Shown here: piece by piece, positions 44,767 through 55,211 of the stretch
Layout: the number at the start of each line of letters is the position of its first letter
Position numbering within the stretch: the stretch's first letter is position 1
Source: Pseudevernia furfuracea
Lineage: Eukaryota; Ascomycota; Lecanoromycetes; Lecanorales; Parmeliaceae
NCBI GenBank assembly: GCA_022315425.1
Contig: JAIUPT010000050.1
Span: forward strand, 1,116,001-1,180,000
Reading direction: 5' to 3'
Length of the DNA stretch: 64,000 nucleotides
Notes under the pieces: generated by a model
What the model was told of the DNA's origin: nothing
The model's database searches: none
The model's input: only the letters and a program-made list of their open reading frames with translations
Program-made: the position numbers and the translations under genes

Positions 44767-45711
44767 ATGGTGGAAAAAGAAATATCCCCCGACTTCCCCT
44801 TTACGCTTCAACGCGTCAAAATCCTCGATGCCGAAATGGCCTACATAGATACTGCACCAACACAAAACTCGCAGCAACAGCCAGTTTTGCTCTTCCTCCA
44901 CGGCAACCCAACTTCTTCGTATCTGTGGCGAAACATAGTTCCCCATGTCTCCAAACGAACGCGTTGCATTGCTCCAGACCTCATCGGCATGGGTGCATCG
45001 GATAAGCTTCCCCATCTGACGTACCGATTCGTCGAACACGTTCTTTATCTCGATGAATTCTGCGCCGCCGTCATCCCGAGGGACCAGACGGTCGTGCTCG
45101 TTTTGCACGATTGGGGATCCGCACTAGGCTTTCATTGGGCACGTCGTAACGAGCATCGCGTGGCGGGCCTGGCGTTCATGGAATTCGTTCCGCCAATGCC
45201 AACATGGGAAATCCTCGAAAAGGGCGGCGCGGCAAGCATGTTCCAGGCGTTCCGTGGCCCGCCAGAGGTCGGCCGGAAGCTCATTATTGAGGACAATATC
45301 TTCGTGGAGGGTGTCCTCCCTGGGAATGTTGCGAGAGGTCTGACAGAGAAGGAAATGGACCATTATCGAGCCCCATTCTTGAAACCGTCCAGTCGCGAAC
45401 CTCTCTATCGCTGGCCGAACGAGGTACCCATTGAGGGCAAACCCGCGGAGGTGTACGCTGTTGCGGAAAAGTATCATGCGTGGTTGTTGGAAAATGAGAT
45501 CCCGAAGCTATTTTTCTGGGCCACTCCGGGGGTGATTATTGGAGAGGAACTGGCTGGCTGGTACCAGAAGATGTTGAAAAATACGAGGAGTGTGGGTATT
45601 GGACCAGGGAGGCATTATTTGCAGGAAGACAATCCACATTTGATTGGCACAGAACTTGCGAAATGGATGGAGCAGGCTGTTCTTACTGAAGGTGGAGGAA
45701 ACAAGGTCTAG
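44767..45711 (+). CDS. Haloalkane dehalogenase-like alpha/beta hydrolase (HLD-II type)
   Basis: 314 residues, intronless. The full active-site set of bacterial DhaA-type (HLD-II) haloalkane dehalogenases is visible. HGNPTSSYLWRN supplies Asn47, a halide-stabilising residue. VLHDWGSALGFHWA supplies the nucleophile Asp115 and the second halide ligand Trp116. AFMEF supplies the catalytic acid Glu139, and GRHYLQEDNP supplies His283. The usual landmarks APDLIGMGASDK and LFFWATPGVIIG are also present. Asp rather than Ser as nucleophile rules out a plain esterase; an epoxide hydrolase would need cap Tyr pairs and lack the halide ligands. The predicted reaction is hydrolytic removal of halide from alkyl halides, likely cytosolic. 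The natural fungal substrate is unknown. The single-exon structure and close match to bacterial enzymes raise the question of horizontal transfer. Confidence 0.9.
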   Translation: MVEKEISPDFPFTLQRVKILDAEMAYIDTAPTQNSQQQPVLLFLHGNPTSSYLWRNIVPHVSKRTRCIAPDLIGMGASDKLPHLTYRFVEHVLYLDEFCAAVIPRDQTVVLVLHDWGSALGFHWARRNEHRVAGLAFMEFVPPMPTWEILEKGGAASMFQAFRGPPEVGRKLIIEDNIFVEGVLPGNVARGLTEKEMDHYRAPFLKPSSREPLYRWPNEVPIEGKPAEVYAVAEKYHAWLLENEIPKLFFWATPGVIIGEELAGWYQKMLKNTRSVGIGPGRHYLQEDNPHLIGTELAKWMEQAVLTEGGGNKV

Positions 45712-46025
45712 ACGGTGGTGATTCGTACACCCTCAAGTTGTCTGTTTCTGGTCTGGAGTGGGATGAATACCTACTCGTTGTGGCATAGCCTCGCGTGCAC
45801 GATTCCAATTTGAATGCCAAAAAGAATATGAAGCTTCCGCGGAGTTGATGGAATCAGTTCGCACATTCACTCTTCCCTTAACAAGCGAAATCGAAAGCAG
45901 AGACTAAACCTTGTATATTCGTAGGCTGGAGTGGGTGCTTGAGGTTCTAGATCTCAAAGACTAGTATTACTGTAGATATCACGAGACTTCCGAACCCATC
46001 CCCGCAGCTACATAGTCCAACGACA
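45712..46025. other. Short intergenic region
   Basis: 3' flank of the dehalogenase-like gene and promoter of the Nit amidase gene; nothing else seen. Confidence 0.6.
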
Positions 46026-46969
46026 ATGGCACACCTGCTCAAGAAACCCCTAAAGCTCGCTCTCGTGCAGCTCGCAACAGGCAGGTTCTCCCACCACCTC
46101 CCCCCTCCTTTTCTGACCCCTCCCTCCCAGGCGCCGACAAAACCGCCAACCTCGCCCGCGCCCGCTCCCGAGTCCTCGAAGCGTCCAAGGCCGGAGCCTC
46201 TCTGATCGTTCTCCCCGAATGCTTCAACTCCCCCTACGGCTGCCAATACTTCCCCTCCTACGCCGAGACGCTCCAACCCACCCCTCCCACCAAAGAGCAA
46301 TCGCCGAGCTTCCACGCCCTCTCCGCGCTCGCCCTCGAGAGCAAAAGCTACCTGCTCGGCGGCAGCATCCCCGAGTATGTGGAATCCACGAAGAAATACC
46401 ACAACACCTCCCTGCTCTTCTCGCCCCGGGGGGACCTGCTGGCCACGCATCGCAAGGTGCACCTGTTCGACATAGACATACCCGGCAAGATCACCTTCCG
46501 GGAATCCGACGTCCTCTCCCCGGGGAACAAACTGACCCTCGTCGACATCCCCCCCTACGGCCGAATCGCCCTCGCAATCTGCTACGACATCCGCTTCCCC
46601 GAACTCGCCACCATCGCCGCGCGCAAGGGCTGTTTCCTGCTCTTGTACCCCGGCGCTTTCAACCTGACGACGGGGGCTCTGCATTGGGAACTACAGGCGA
46701 GGGCCAGGGCGGTGGATAACCAGGTTTATGTGGGGTTGTGCAGTCCGGCGAGGGACATGGGGGCGACCTATCATGCTTGGGGGCATAGCATGGTGGTGGA
46801 TCCGAATGCGAGCGTCATGTGTGAGGCGGGGGAAGCGGAGGAGATTGTGTATGCGGATTTGAACGGGGAAAAGATTGAGGAGACGAGGAAGGGGATACCG
46901 ATTTATACGCAGAGGCGGTTCGATGTGTATCCGGACGTTAGTGAGGGGAAGATTAGATTTGATGAGTGA
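46026..46969 (+). CDS. Nit2/Nit3-type omega-amidase (nitrilase superfamily)
   Basis: Exons are 46026-46080 and 46131-46969 (297 residues). The catalytic triad of carbon-nitrogen hydrolases is clear: Glu48 in LIVLPECFNSPYG, Lys127 in THRKVHLFDIDIPG and Cys169 in LAICYDIRFPELA. Family length and the HLFDIDIPGKITFRESD segment fit the omega-amidase/deaminated-glutathione amidase branch (yeast Nit3, human NIT2), which hydrolyses alpha-ketoglutaramate, alpha-ketosuccinamate or deaminated glutathione in metabolite repair. The only intron runs 46081-46130 and begins with GC; the nearby GT (46085) would break the frame. The first half of exon 2 has strong C-ending codon bias unlike the neighbours. Confidence 0.93.
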
Positions 46970-48649
46970 CGGATGCATATATTGATGAATGAATGAATGA
47001 ATGAACGAATGCATGGTCTCCGATGCTCCCCTCTACTGAAAATCAACCCACCTTCTCCAAAATCGAAACCGTCCATCTGTTAATATTCCCAGCCCCTATC
47101 TGAATCCAAAGATCAATGTTGAGCCCTCTGCCCGGACTGGTGGCGCTTTCCTATTCCTGACATGCTGCTCCAGATTATCCTTCCGATAGCTGCTGCCCTT
47201 ATATCCACATCCCGCCACCACCACGCACTGGAAAAGACCTGCTTGCCAGATGCTTTGCCCTCATGACGCTGCAGGTCAGATCGACCGCACCAAAATGTGC
47301 CACCACAAAGCAGCAGAGCAGGTCGAACGTGCATCTTGAGCGCGCGGTCATTCAGCGCTCGGCAAGTTTTGCGTCCACGGACAATAGCAGACTCGGCCAA
47401 AGACAAAGTCGGCACAGCAGAGTTAGGAGGCCAGGAATTGGCATTGGCATTGGCCCAGACATAATTCGGTTGGCAAAATTGTAAATAAAATAAAATAAAA
47501 CTTATTCCATCATGCAGATATGCATGCCGAGGCAAGCTGGGTACGAGGTTGGCCGGATGACCCTCCATGGCAATAACGGGGCGCTGGCGTCCTGTCGGAG
47601 TGTGACTGCTGCGTAGCAAAAAGGGCGAGGGAAAAGGGGCGAAGGGCCTTGGCTGAGAAGGATGTGAATTGGCGAACCAGTAAAGGTATGAAGGACTTTG
47701 CTGGAGGCTTGCAAAAAGAGTGCTTGGCAGGCTGGGAAGTCCATTGATCATATAGATTGCGTAGCAAAGAGCAAAGAAGCAAACGGGGCGAAGCCGCCCT
47801 AATCTAGTTTCTACAGCAAAGGCGTATTGTCACAAGCAATTGGTGGGCTTGCACCTGATTTTGATTGGATTTGATTGAGTTCGCTACACACTGATCTATC
47901 TCGTGTCCCTCTCTAAGAACTCTTGGTTTCTGTGTACAAAGAATCGCCCACAAGAGTCGCAACATGATCGAGTCATAAGGGCAGGCAGAAGCAGCCAGCC
48001 ACATCCCCTTGACTCGGGCAGTCAGCTCTAAGAATACCCACACCTCCCAACAATCAGCAGTCCAAAGACGCGATCAATCGGAAGAAGCGAGAAAGGCTCA
48101 AGGGCTCAACCATGCTGCATCAGTTAGCGACCTGAACCATCAATCAACCACGAGAATGGGAGACGGCCACAGGTCACTTCTGAAGCTAGTCTGACGACGC
48201 AGTGTCGCAACCTACAGCCATCAATCAACCATGAGAATGGGAGACGGCCACAGGTCACTTCTGAAGCCAGTCTGGCGACGCAGTGCCTCAACCTGCAGCC
48301 ATCAATCAACCACGTGAGAAGTGGGAGACGGCGATAGGGAGCCCCTGCGAGGACCTGGCAATACGAAGAGAAAAAAATGACGATCCGAATGACACCCCAA
48401 CTCCAGTTTTGATGACCCGTATGCTTCGCTAATGTGACAAGAATCGAGGCTTTATTTTCGTAACCGTTCCGCATGCTGTATGGAGGATCCGAATCTCCTT
48501 CCTTGGAGAAAAAAAAGACGTGATGAAAGTGAACTTGTAAGACCCGCAGCAGCTCGACATGCCAATCTTTGTGGAAATGCGGTCCCATGAATATGGCTCT
48601 GATGAATGAAATCGACTCCCTCTTCCCTCTCTCATAGCGTGAATCTCCG
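46970..48649. other. Convergent intergenic region with repeats
   Basis: About 1.7 kb between the Nit amidase and NUP2 3' ends. GAAT tetramers at 46984-47011 and an 81-bp tandem repeat at 48121-48330. Open frames around 47113-47751 lack support. Confidence 0.6.
48121..48330 (+). repeat. 81-bp tandem minisatellite, about 2.4 copies
   Basis: The word CATCAATCAACC starts at 48138, 48219 and 48300, exactly 81 bases apart, with GAGAATGGGAGACGGCCACA and downstream sequence shared between the first two copies with few changes; the third copy is partial. Confidence 0.92.
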
Positions 48650-51600
48650 CTAATTTTTATTCTCCTCCAGAGCACTCGCCATTTTCTTCGCGTCGTCATC
48701 GTTGCCGACCTTAATCATCCACGACTCAATCTTCCCGCTCTCGCCAACAAATGGTACCCCCACAGTCTTGCTCTGCGAGCTCTCATAGGTAAATGACTTC
48801 GATAAGGCGAAGTTGAGGACGATTCTGCCGCTTGGGTCTTGCCTCAAGAGAACTCTAGTCTGTTGTGATTCCCGATTCTTCAGGACACGCAGAGGTCCAA
48901 CGCCTTTGCTGGCCCAACTTGATGACGCTGTATCCCACTTGAATGCTTTTGCCTTCACCTGCAAGACAACATCCTCGTCTTCTTCGCCTGGGCCTGGAGA
49001 CGTGAGATCAATCTGCTCCTGCTTTTCGGCTTTGTCGTCTTCTCCGTCAGCAGTAGACTCGTTTGCACTCTCGCCGGTTGTGGCTCCTGGCGATGTAGCG
49101 CGCGATGTTGTATTAGAGCCATTGTTGGCGGGTGGTGCCAAGGAGGCCGTGGTTGGCTTGAAACCAAACCCGAAGCCGACGCTGGGAGTCTTTGTTTGAG
49201 GAGTGCTGAAGACGCTCGCAGTAGGCTTCGCTGGCGTCTCAGCCGTGACATTGGGCTTCGCAGCACCAAAAAGGCCACTAAACGTTGGCTTAGATGGACT
49301 CGGGGATGTAACATTCACTGCAGGCGGATTGCTGGATTCTCCGAATTTGATTGGACTATCAGCTTTCCATGTATGATCGCCTTTTGGACTATCTCCAATT
49401 TTGGAATTCGTGCTTGTAAAACTCGAAGCAGCATCGGAAGGTTGGCTGAATAGGTTGCTGGATGAAACTGACTTCAATGATTGACCGAAGACATTGCTTG
49501 TTTGCGAAGCTGCCTGACCGTCTGCTTGTGGTATCTCACGAATAGGCTTGCCGTCTTTGTCTCTGGATATTCGATCGAATATGCTCCGTCCAGTATCTTC
49601 TCCGTTGCCATTTTCTCCTGTATCATAGTCATGGCGAGTGAGTGTGTCATAGAGGCCATTCTCACTCGGGTTGCTGAGCGCCTTCGGCTCTTTGGATTGA
49701 CCTTCGTCGTCGTCGTCTGACTCCGATTCTGATTCATCATAGTCGAATGGCCCACGCACTTGATGTTGCCCGGTAGTCTCATCCTTTTCGTCATCATCGT
49801 CCTCATCATCGGCATCGCCAGTCTTGCTACCCTCTGCGCCAGACTCTTCGCCAGACAAATGACCAAAGATGTTGTGACCGTTAGTCAGCTGTGCACGTGG
49901 TTGGCTTAATACTGAAACATTAGGGTCTGCTGACGCTGCTTGGACTACGCTCGTGCCTGGCTTCCCGTTGTCTGCGGCGATCACCCATTTTCCATCAACC
50001 AACTTCGCAGCTTTACCTTTGATGTCCTCAGCGAGCTTCTGCTTCTTCAATCGCTGCTCCTCGGCATCTCTACGCTCCCATGATGCCAAATCTTCTTCAT
50101 CCGAGTCGAAATCGGCTGCCTTGCGCTTCTTCTTCTCTTCTGCCGCGGTTTTTTCTGCGGCTTTGCCAAACTGTGACACAAAATTTGTCGAAGACGCACC
50201 AGCACCAAACTTTGGTACCTTGAATGCTGGAGCTTTTGGTGCCTCAGACGAGGTCTGACCACTCGTAGATGGCTTGAGAGAGAACGGACTGGAATTAGAT
50301 GCGGTCGATGGTGTTGCAGCGCCAAATGTTGGGAGCTTGAACGCTGGAGCCTTAGCATCCTCGTTCGAGGTCTGACCACTCGCAGACGGCTTGAGAGAGA
50401 ACGGACTGGGATTAGATGCGGTCGATGGTGTTGCAGCGCCAAATGTTGGGAGCTTGAACGCTGGAGCCTTAGCATCCTCGTTCGAGGTCTGACCACTCGT
50501 AGCTGGCTTGGCAGAAAAAGGAGTGGAAGCAGATGCTGTCGATGTTGTAGCGCCGCTTGAGAATGCCACTGCCAAAGCTTTGGTCGCATCCGAAGGAGCC
50601 TCACTGCTTGTACTAGGCTTGAAAGAGAGGGGACTCAAGTCTGACGTCGAAGGAGCAGCAGCGGAAATCAACGGCGTGGATGATGAGGTTGAAGTAGTGG
50701 CAAGCGCGCCGGTGCTGGTAATCTGCTGGTTGGCGAAAGGGCTAGATTTTGATGTCGAAAATGCCGGATTGAAAGAGGCAAAGCTGGGCTTGAATGGTGA
50801 CTCGGTGTCAGGCTTGGACGAAATCGGCGCAGAAGTGGTGGAAGAGGGCTTGAAAGTCGATGGCGGGTGAGGCGAAGAGGACCCAGAGGGTGCTTGGAAC
50901 TGGGAAAGTGGGGCCGCTTTGTCATTTTGAGTGCCATTGATTCGGACCTCCTCCTTCTTGTCCAAAATGTTCTTGAATATACTCGACGTTTGTGAGCTTG
51001 GTGAGGCAGTTGAAAGTGATGGATATGAGACTGGCTCGTCACTACGAGCTTTCTTGTTGTTGTCGGCTGTGCCCTGCGCATTATCCCTTTCTGGCTCGTC
51101 GTCCGCGGATCTTTTGTTGTTTTTGTTGGTCAGCTGCTGGACTGGAGTATCGCGTTTGGAAGGCGACTGAGTTATGCTAATTCCGTTTGACGACGTCCCT
51201 CGTGATTCCTGAGACGAGATTGACGGGCCTTCAACCTTAGCCCTTTTCTCTTGTACTTCATTTTCCCCACCTCGGCGATCCTCGGCAACAGATTTTCTCT
51301 TGCTACCGGCAATCTGCTCCAAGGGGTCATACCCTTCAAGGACAGCCTTTATCTTCTCATCGAGTTGGTCCTTATTGCACTTATTGCGCTTCTCTGTGTA
51401 CCGCACATAAATTAAAATCCACCAGTCTTGGGACCATATTCGTTGCTCTTCTTTGCTGTAGCCTTCAGGAGCCGGTGGTGGCCCAAATTTGCGGCGGATG
51501 CCTGGTACATTTCTTGATAGCTCACTAGGCTGCTGAGTAGACACAGATGAGCTCGAAATATTACTATCGCCACGGATTGGTGAGGCAGAGTCGCCTTTGG

Positions 51601-53357
51601 ATTGCGAAGGGCTCGGTTGAAGAACTGCTGAAAGGGCTGATGGCGCGGGAGAAGGCGATGTTTGCGAAGTAGGTGGCATCTTCAGATTGCCGAAGATGGC
51701 TTTATATGACGGACGCGCTTCTTCCGATGGGGCTTGAAAGAGGGTAGGCTTTGCAATCTTTCGCTCGCCGATTTTGGTAGGGCTGGTTGCTCCACTTTCG
51801 TTCGAGACGGTTGATGTGCCCGGCGTTTGCGGCATGTTGAACAGGTTACCACTATCTGTTGCAGTATTGTTCTTGGTAGGACTGAGCTGGGTTTGAGCAT
51901 TGGTCTCCGTTGACGGTTTCGAAATTCTATCGAAAAGACTGCCCCCAACACCTTGAGCAGTTGTGTCCTCAATCTGAATTGGTTGAGATTGAGAAACCGC
52001 CTCCACAGGAGGTTTCGAGATCCTATCGAAAAGGCTGCCCCCTCCTCCCTGAGCGGTACTCTCTTTAGTAGGACTTGACTGTGTTTGATTGTGTTGTTGA
52101 TTCAAAAACCCAAATGGACGTGACTGTGGCGAAGGATCCGGTGATATCTGCATCATAGAGCCTCCACCTTGGGAAGGGGACGTTGAACCCTGTGTGAGAA
52201 AGTTGCTCGACGGTTGCGGTTGGCCTAAGTGTGCGAAGAGATTGGCCGTGGCCGTCGGTTGTGTAGATTGTGACTGCTGGAACTGAGCGATGCTCTGTGC
52301 GAACGGATTACTGGAGTTTTGGTTTTGTGGAGTCCTGAGGTGCGCAAATATGTCTGTAGTGGGCTGTGGAGCTTGTTGCTCTGTGCTCTGACCGAATGCA
52401 TTGTCTGGAGGTTGCTGCTGAGCATTTGATTGCGAGAACATGCCGAAACTATTTTGATTTGACTGTTGCTGGTTGGGGGGCTGATTAAAGAAATTGTTCG
52501 AAGGTTGCGACTGGCTCGATGCCAAAAAGTCGGGAGCGCCGGGGGCGAACAAAGGCTTCTGCTCTCCTTCGAGGAACTTCTGAAAGGGACTCATCTTTTG
52601 CGGTGGTAGGTTGAATATGTTTCCCTGAAAACCGGTAGGCTCGGGTGGCGGAGCGTTGTGTGTGTTGATGGCAGTGAACGGATTGTTCACCTCCTGGGCT
52701 TGGCCCACGCTGAAGTTGAATCCTGATGTGGGTGTAACAAATGGAGGGTTGAAGCTATTGCTAGGGAACGGTGGAAAGGAGGAGCTGTTCTGGTTGGGTT
52801 GATTCCCGTTTGCCTGCTGACCGAAACTGAATCCACCATGTTGTTGCTGTGTTCCATTCATATTGAGTCGATCACCTTCACCGAAGGAGTTCTGTTGATG
52901 TTGCTGGGACATGGCAGGCGATGGTGCGGCGGGTGGACGCAAAGCTCCAGGCCGACGGCCACCTCGAGGTTTCGCAAGCCTAGCCAGCCTGCTGTTAGAT
53001 ATAACCACTCTAGCAAGCCCGCTGTAGCCCATGAAAGCAATTTCAGGGTGCGGATGTATTTGTAAATGTTATGAATGTTCAAAGGGTTGGGAGTGGATTT
53101 GTGAGTGTTGGGAAGAAGAGGGGTGAAAGATTTGTGGGTGTTGTGGTGGTGTGACGATGATTTGGTTACTCAAACAGTTGCAGCCTCCCGTCCGACATAA
53201 ACACCCGGAACTCCAAAATTTCCACATACCTTCGTGACGCCATCTGCGCCGCCGTAGCTCTCTGTGGTCCTCCTATCTGCGACCCTACAGAGAAGACATC
53301 CTCATCAGACATTGTTCCGTCCTTTGTGAGCTGCTGGTGGGCAACCCGCTTCGCCAT
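48650..53357 (-). CDS. NUP2: Nucleoporin NUP2 (NUP50-type, RanBP1 domain)
   Basis: Exons from the 5' side are 53357-53230 and 52979-48650 (1485 residues). The short first exon encodes MAKRVAHQQLTKDG and ATAAQMASRR, which joins LAKPRGGRRPGALRPP; this matches the opening of yeast Nup2, which binds importin-alpha. A long Gln/Asn/Ser-rich FG-type region follows (FSFGQQ, NSFGMF, NAFGQS), then a motif SLFDRISKP seen twice with a later SIFDRIS. Charged mid-regions include SIFKNILDKKEE and WERRDAEEQRLKKQKLAED. Three tandem 39-residue repeats lie around 50224-50574. The C-terminal 130 residues are a Ran-binding domain (AKAFKWDTASSSWASKGVG, LNFALSKSFTY). It works at the nuclear basket in importin-alpha recycling and chromatin tethering. 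The first intron, 250 nt, is long for this window. Confidence 0.93.
50224..50574 (-). repeat. 117-bp coding tandem repeats in NUP2
   Basis: Two almost identical 117-bp units (offset between 50341 and 50458) plus a more divergent neighbour, each coding AFKLPTFGAATPSTAS and SPFSLKPS with SGQTSNEDAKAP. The near-identity of the inner pair indicates a recent duplication. Confidence 0.9.
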
Positions 53358-54163
53358 CTTTGCTGAAGCGGGGTGTGGGCGGAAGGTGAAAACGCCTTTC
53401 GAGCGAATTTTTCAAGCCTCGAATATCAAGTCTGAGCAATTATGGTATTCTCGACGCTTTCTCGAGCGCGACGGCAAGGCTAAGAAGAGTCGCGGTGTTG
53501 CAGAGCGTGAGCGTGAGAGAGAGGCCGCATTCGGTAGGGGCGCTCGGTCATCGAGGCTTCTCCGTTGTTCTTCCAGCAATTACCATCCCCAAAAGTTTGT
53601 TGTGTGATACGCGCTTTCGCCTTCAAGGTGCTTCGCGAAGATGTTGTTCTTCAGGATCTACTGTCGTCAATTGCCCATAACAAAAACTCAGGAATAAGCC
53701 GAGACAGCCCCCACTTAACCTAATTCGGCATCTTCCAGAGGAAGCTACGCACATCAAGCGCAGATCGTAGCATAGGCCCCTGCAATTCAGCTGCAGCTTT
53801 TTCCTCAGTTGCAAGACACTTCAAAGATTCAAAGATGCTACGCGGCCACAAAATCCAGCAGAAAGCTCGGAAGCTACGAGCGATTGCTTGAGGAGTCTGC
53901 ACAACCACAAAGTACGCGCATTCCAGCAAGATTTGGACAATACAGTTGGATGGCTGTTTGCGATTGGGCAACACAATGGTCAAAAGAACCAGCCCAAGCC
54001 AAAATTATCGAGTATACCTCCACCAATAGATCCTCCGGTGAACAGATGCAGAGGAGCTCAAAAGTATCGATCTAATTTGGACAAGATTCATTCGATCCTA
54101 CGATTACCTGGACGAAGACTAAGAGAGCTTCATATCCAGAATGCTTTGAGATACCAGCAGCCT
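53358..54163. other. Intergenic, nothing recognised
   Basis: 5' flank of NUP2 and 3' flank of the SCP2 gene. Open frames show no family features. Confidence 0.6.
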
Positions 54164-54794
54164 TCACAGCTTCGCCTTTGTTTGCGCCTTCTTAAGCACA
54201 GGTTCCATCTTTGTAGCCTGCCAAGCGACTGTCAGAGGGGGGGTCTTTAAGATCGGAAGTGATCCGTAGCCTACCTTCATGACATCTCCTTTGATCTTCA
54301 GTTTCCCAGACATAAATAGCCGTTGAGCCTGTGTCTTCCCACTGACTAGCTTGGCAAAGTCGTCGTCGGATAATGATAAAGTCACTGCAGCCCGTGATCA
54401 GCACATATTCTCAATGTCTGTCTTTTCACAGATTTGGGTAAGCTCTTGAGTAGCTTCTAGTCGGAGGCAATGGTCTGGGATTCGAGCTCCGAGATAAGAG
54501 TTCACTGACCATCAGCTTTCTTCCCACTCGGTGCCTCCCCTTTAGCCACTTCCCCCTTGTCCTTGAGATCGATATACCAACTGTCGGTTTGGCCCTCTTT
54601 GTTTTTAAGTGTAAATGCGAAGACGGCATTGCCCTTCTTTACGGCATCTTTCCGCTCCGCATCATCGGATTGTAGGGAGCTGTTGATAGCATCAAAGGCG
54701 GCGGAGGAAGGAAATGAGTCTAGGAATGAAATGTCATTAGTGCTGTAACTTTGATTGCAGAGGTGGAGAAGAGCATGCCTGATCTTAAAGACAT
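54164..54794 (-). CDS. SCP2-domain sterol/lipid carrier, peroxisomal
   Basis: Exons from the 5' side are 54794-54779, 54719-54510, 54384-54275 and 54217-54164 (129 residues). The stand-alone SCP2 domain is complete: SDSFPSSAAFDAINSSLQ, AVFAFTLKNKEGQTDSWYID, DVTLSLSDDDFAKLVSGKTQ, AQRLFMSGKLKIKGDVMK and ATKMEPVLKKAQ. The first coding exon is only 16 nt (MSLRS plus one base) and is followed by an intron starting GCATGC; no GT alternative restores the frame. The protein ends AKL, a PTS1 peroxisomal targeting tripeptide, as in Candida POX18-type lipid-transfer proteins. It likely delivers acyl-CoA or sterols for beta-oxidation. Four exons in a 390-nt coding sequence is dense. Confidence 0.92.
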
Positions 54795-55211
54795 TGTGAA
54801 ATGAGTGGGATACTGATGGCTTATCTGATTGCTGTTTATGTCGCAAAGCGTGGGCTTAGGGATTTGATAGAAGCGGAGACTCAATGGTGACGATGATGAA
54901 GAGAGCGAGGATCGGGAAAGTAAGAGAGATAATAGAATCAAATGGCTTTCAGGTGGCTTTTGAATCGTTTGGGAAATAAATGGGTCTTCCGTCACCCATC
55001 AAAGCCCCTCGGCCGAGGCAAGACGGCTACTCTAATCTCCGGCTTTTCGGGTTGAATTGTTCTCCACTTACTCTACAGAGTCTACAGCCAAAGGGAGCCA
55101 GGCTATGTATGCTCAGTCTCGATCTTGCATGTGATGGAAGATATGACATGAATGTGTGTACGGAGTATGCAGTGTCGTTATTCGTCTATCTACGCCTAAG
55201 CCCCCCTTCTT
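54795..55211. other. Intergenic, nothing recognised
   Basis: 5' flank of the SCP2 gene and 3' flank of the F-box gene. Confidence 0.6.

Noticed and set aside
47113..47751. 212-codon minus-strand frame
   Set aside because: Composition looks random and there is no recognisable domain or targeting signal.
52980..53032. ATG at 53032 as start of NUP2
   Set aside because: The conserved MAKRVA start lies in an upstream exon joined by a 250-nt intron; the 53032 start is inside that intron.
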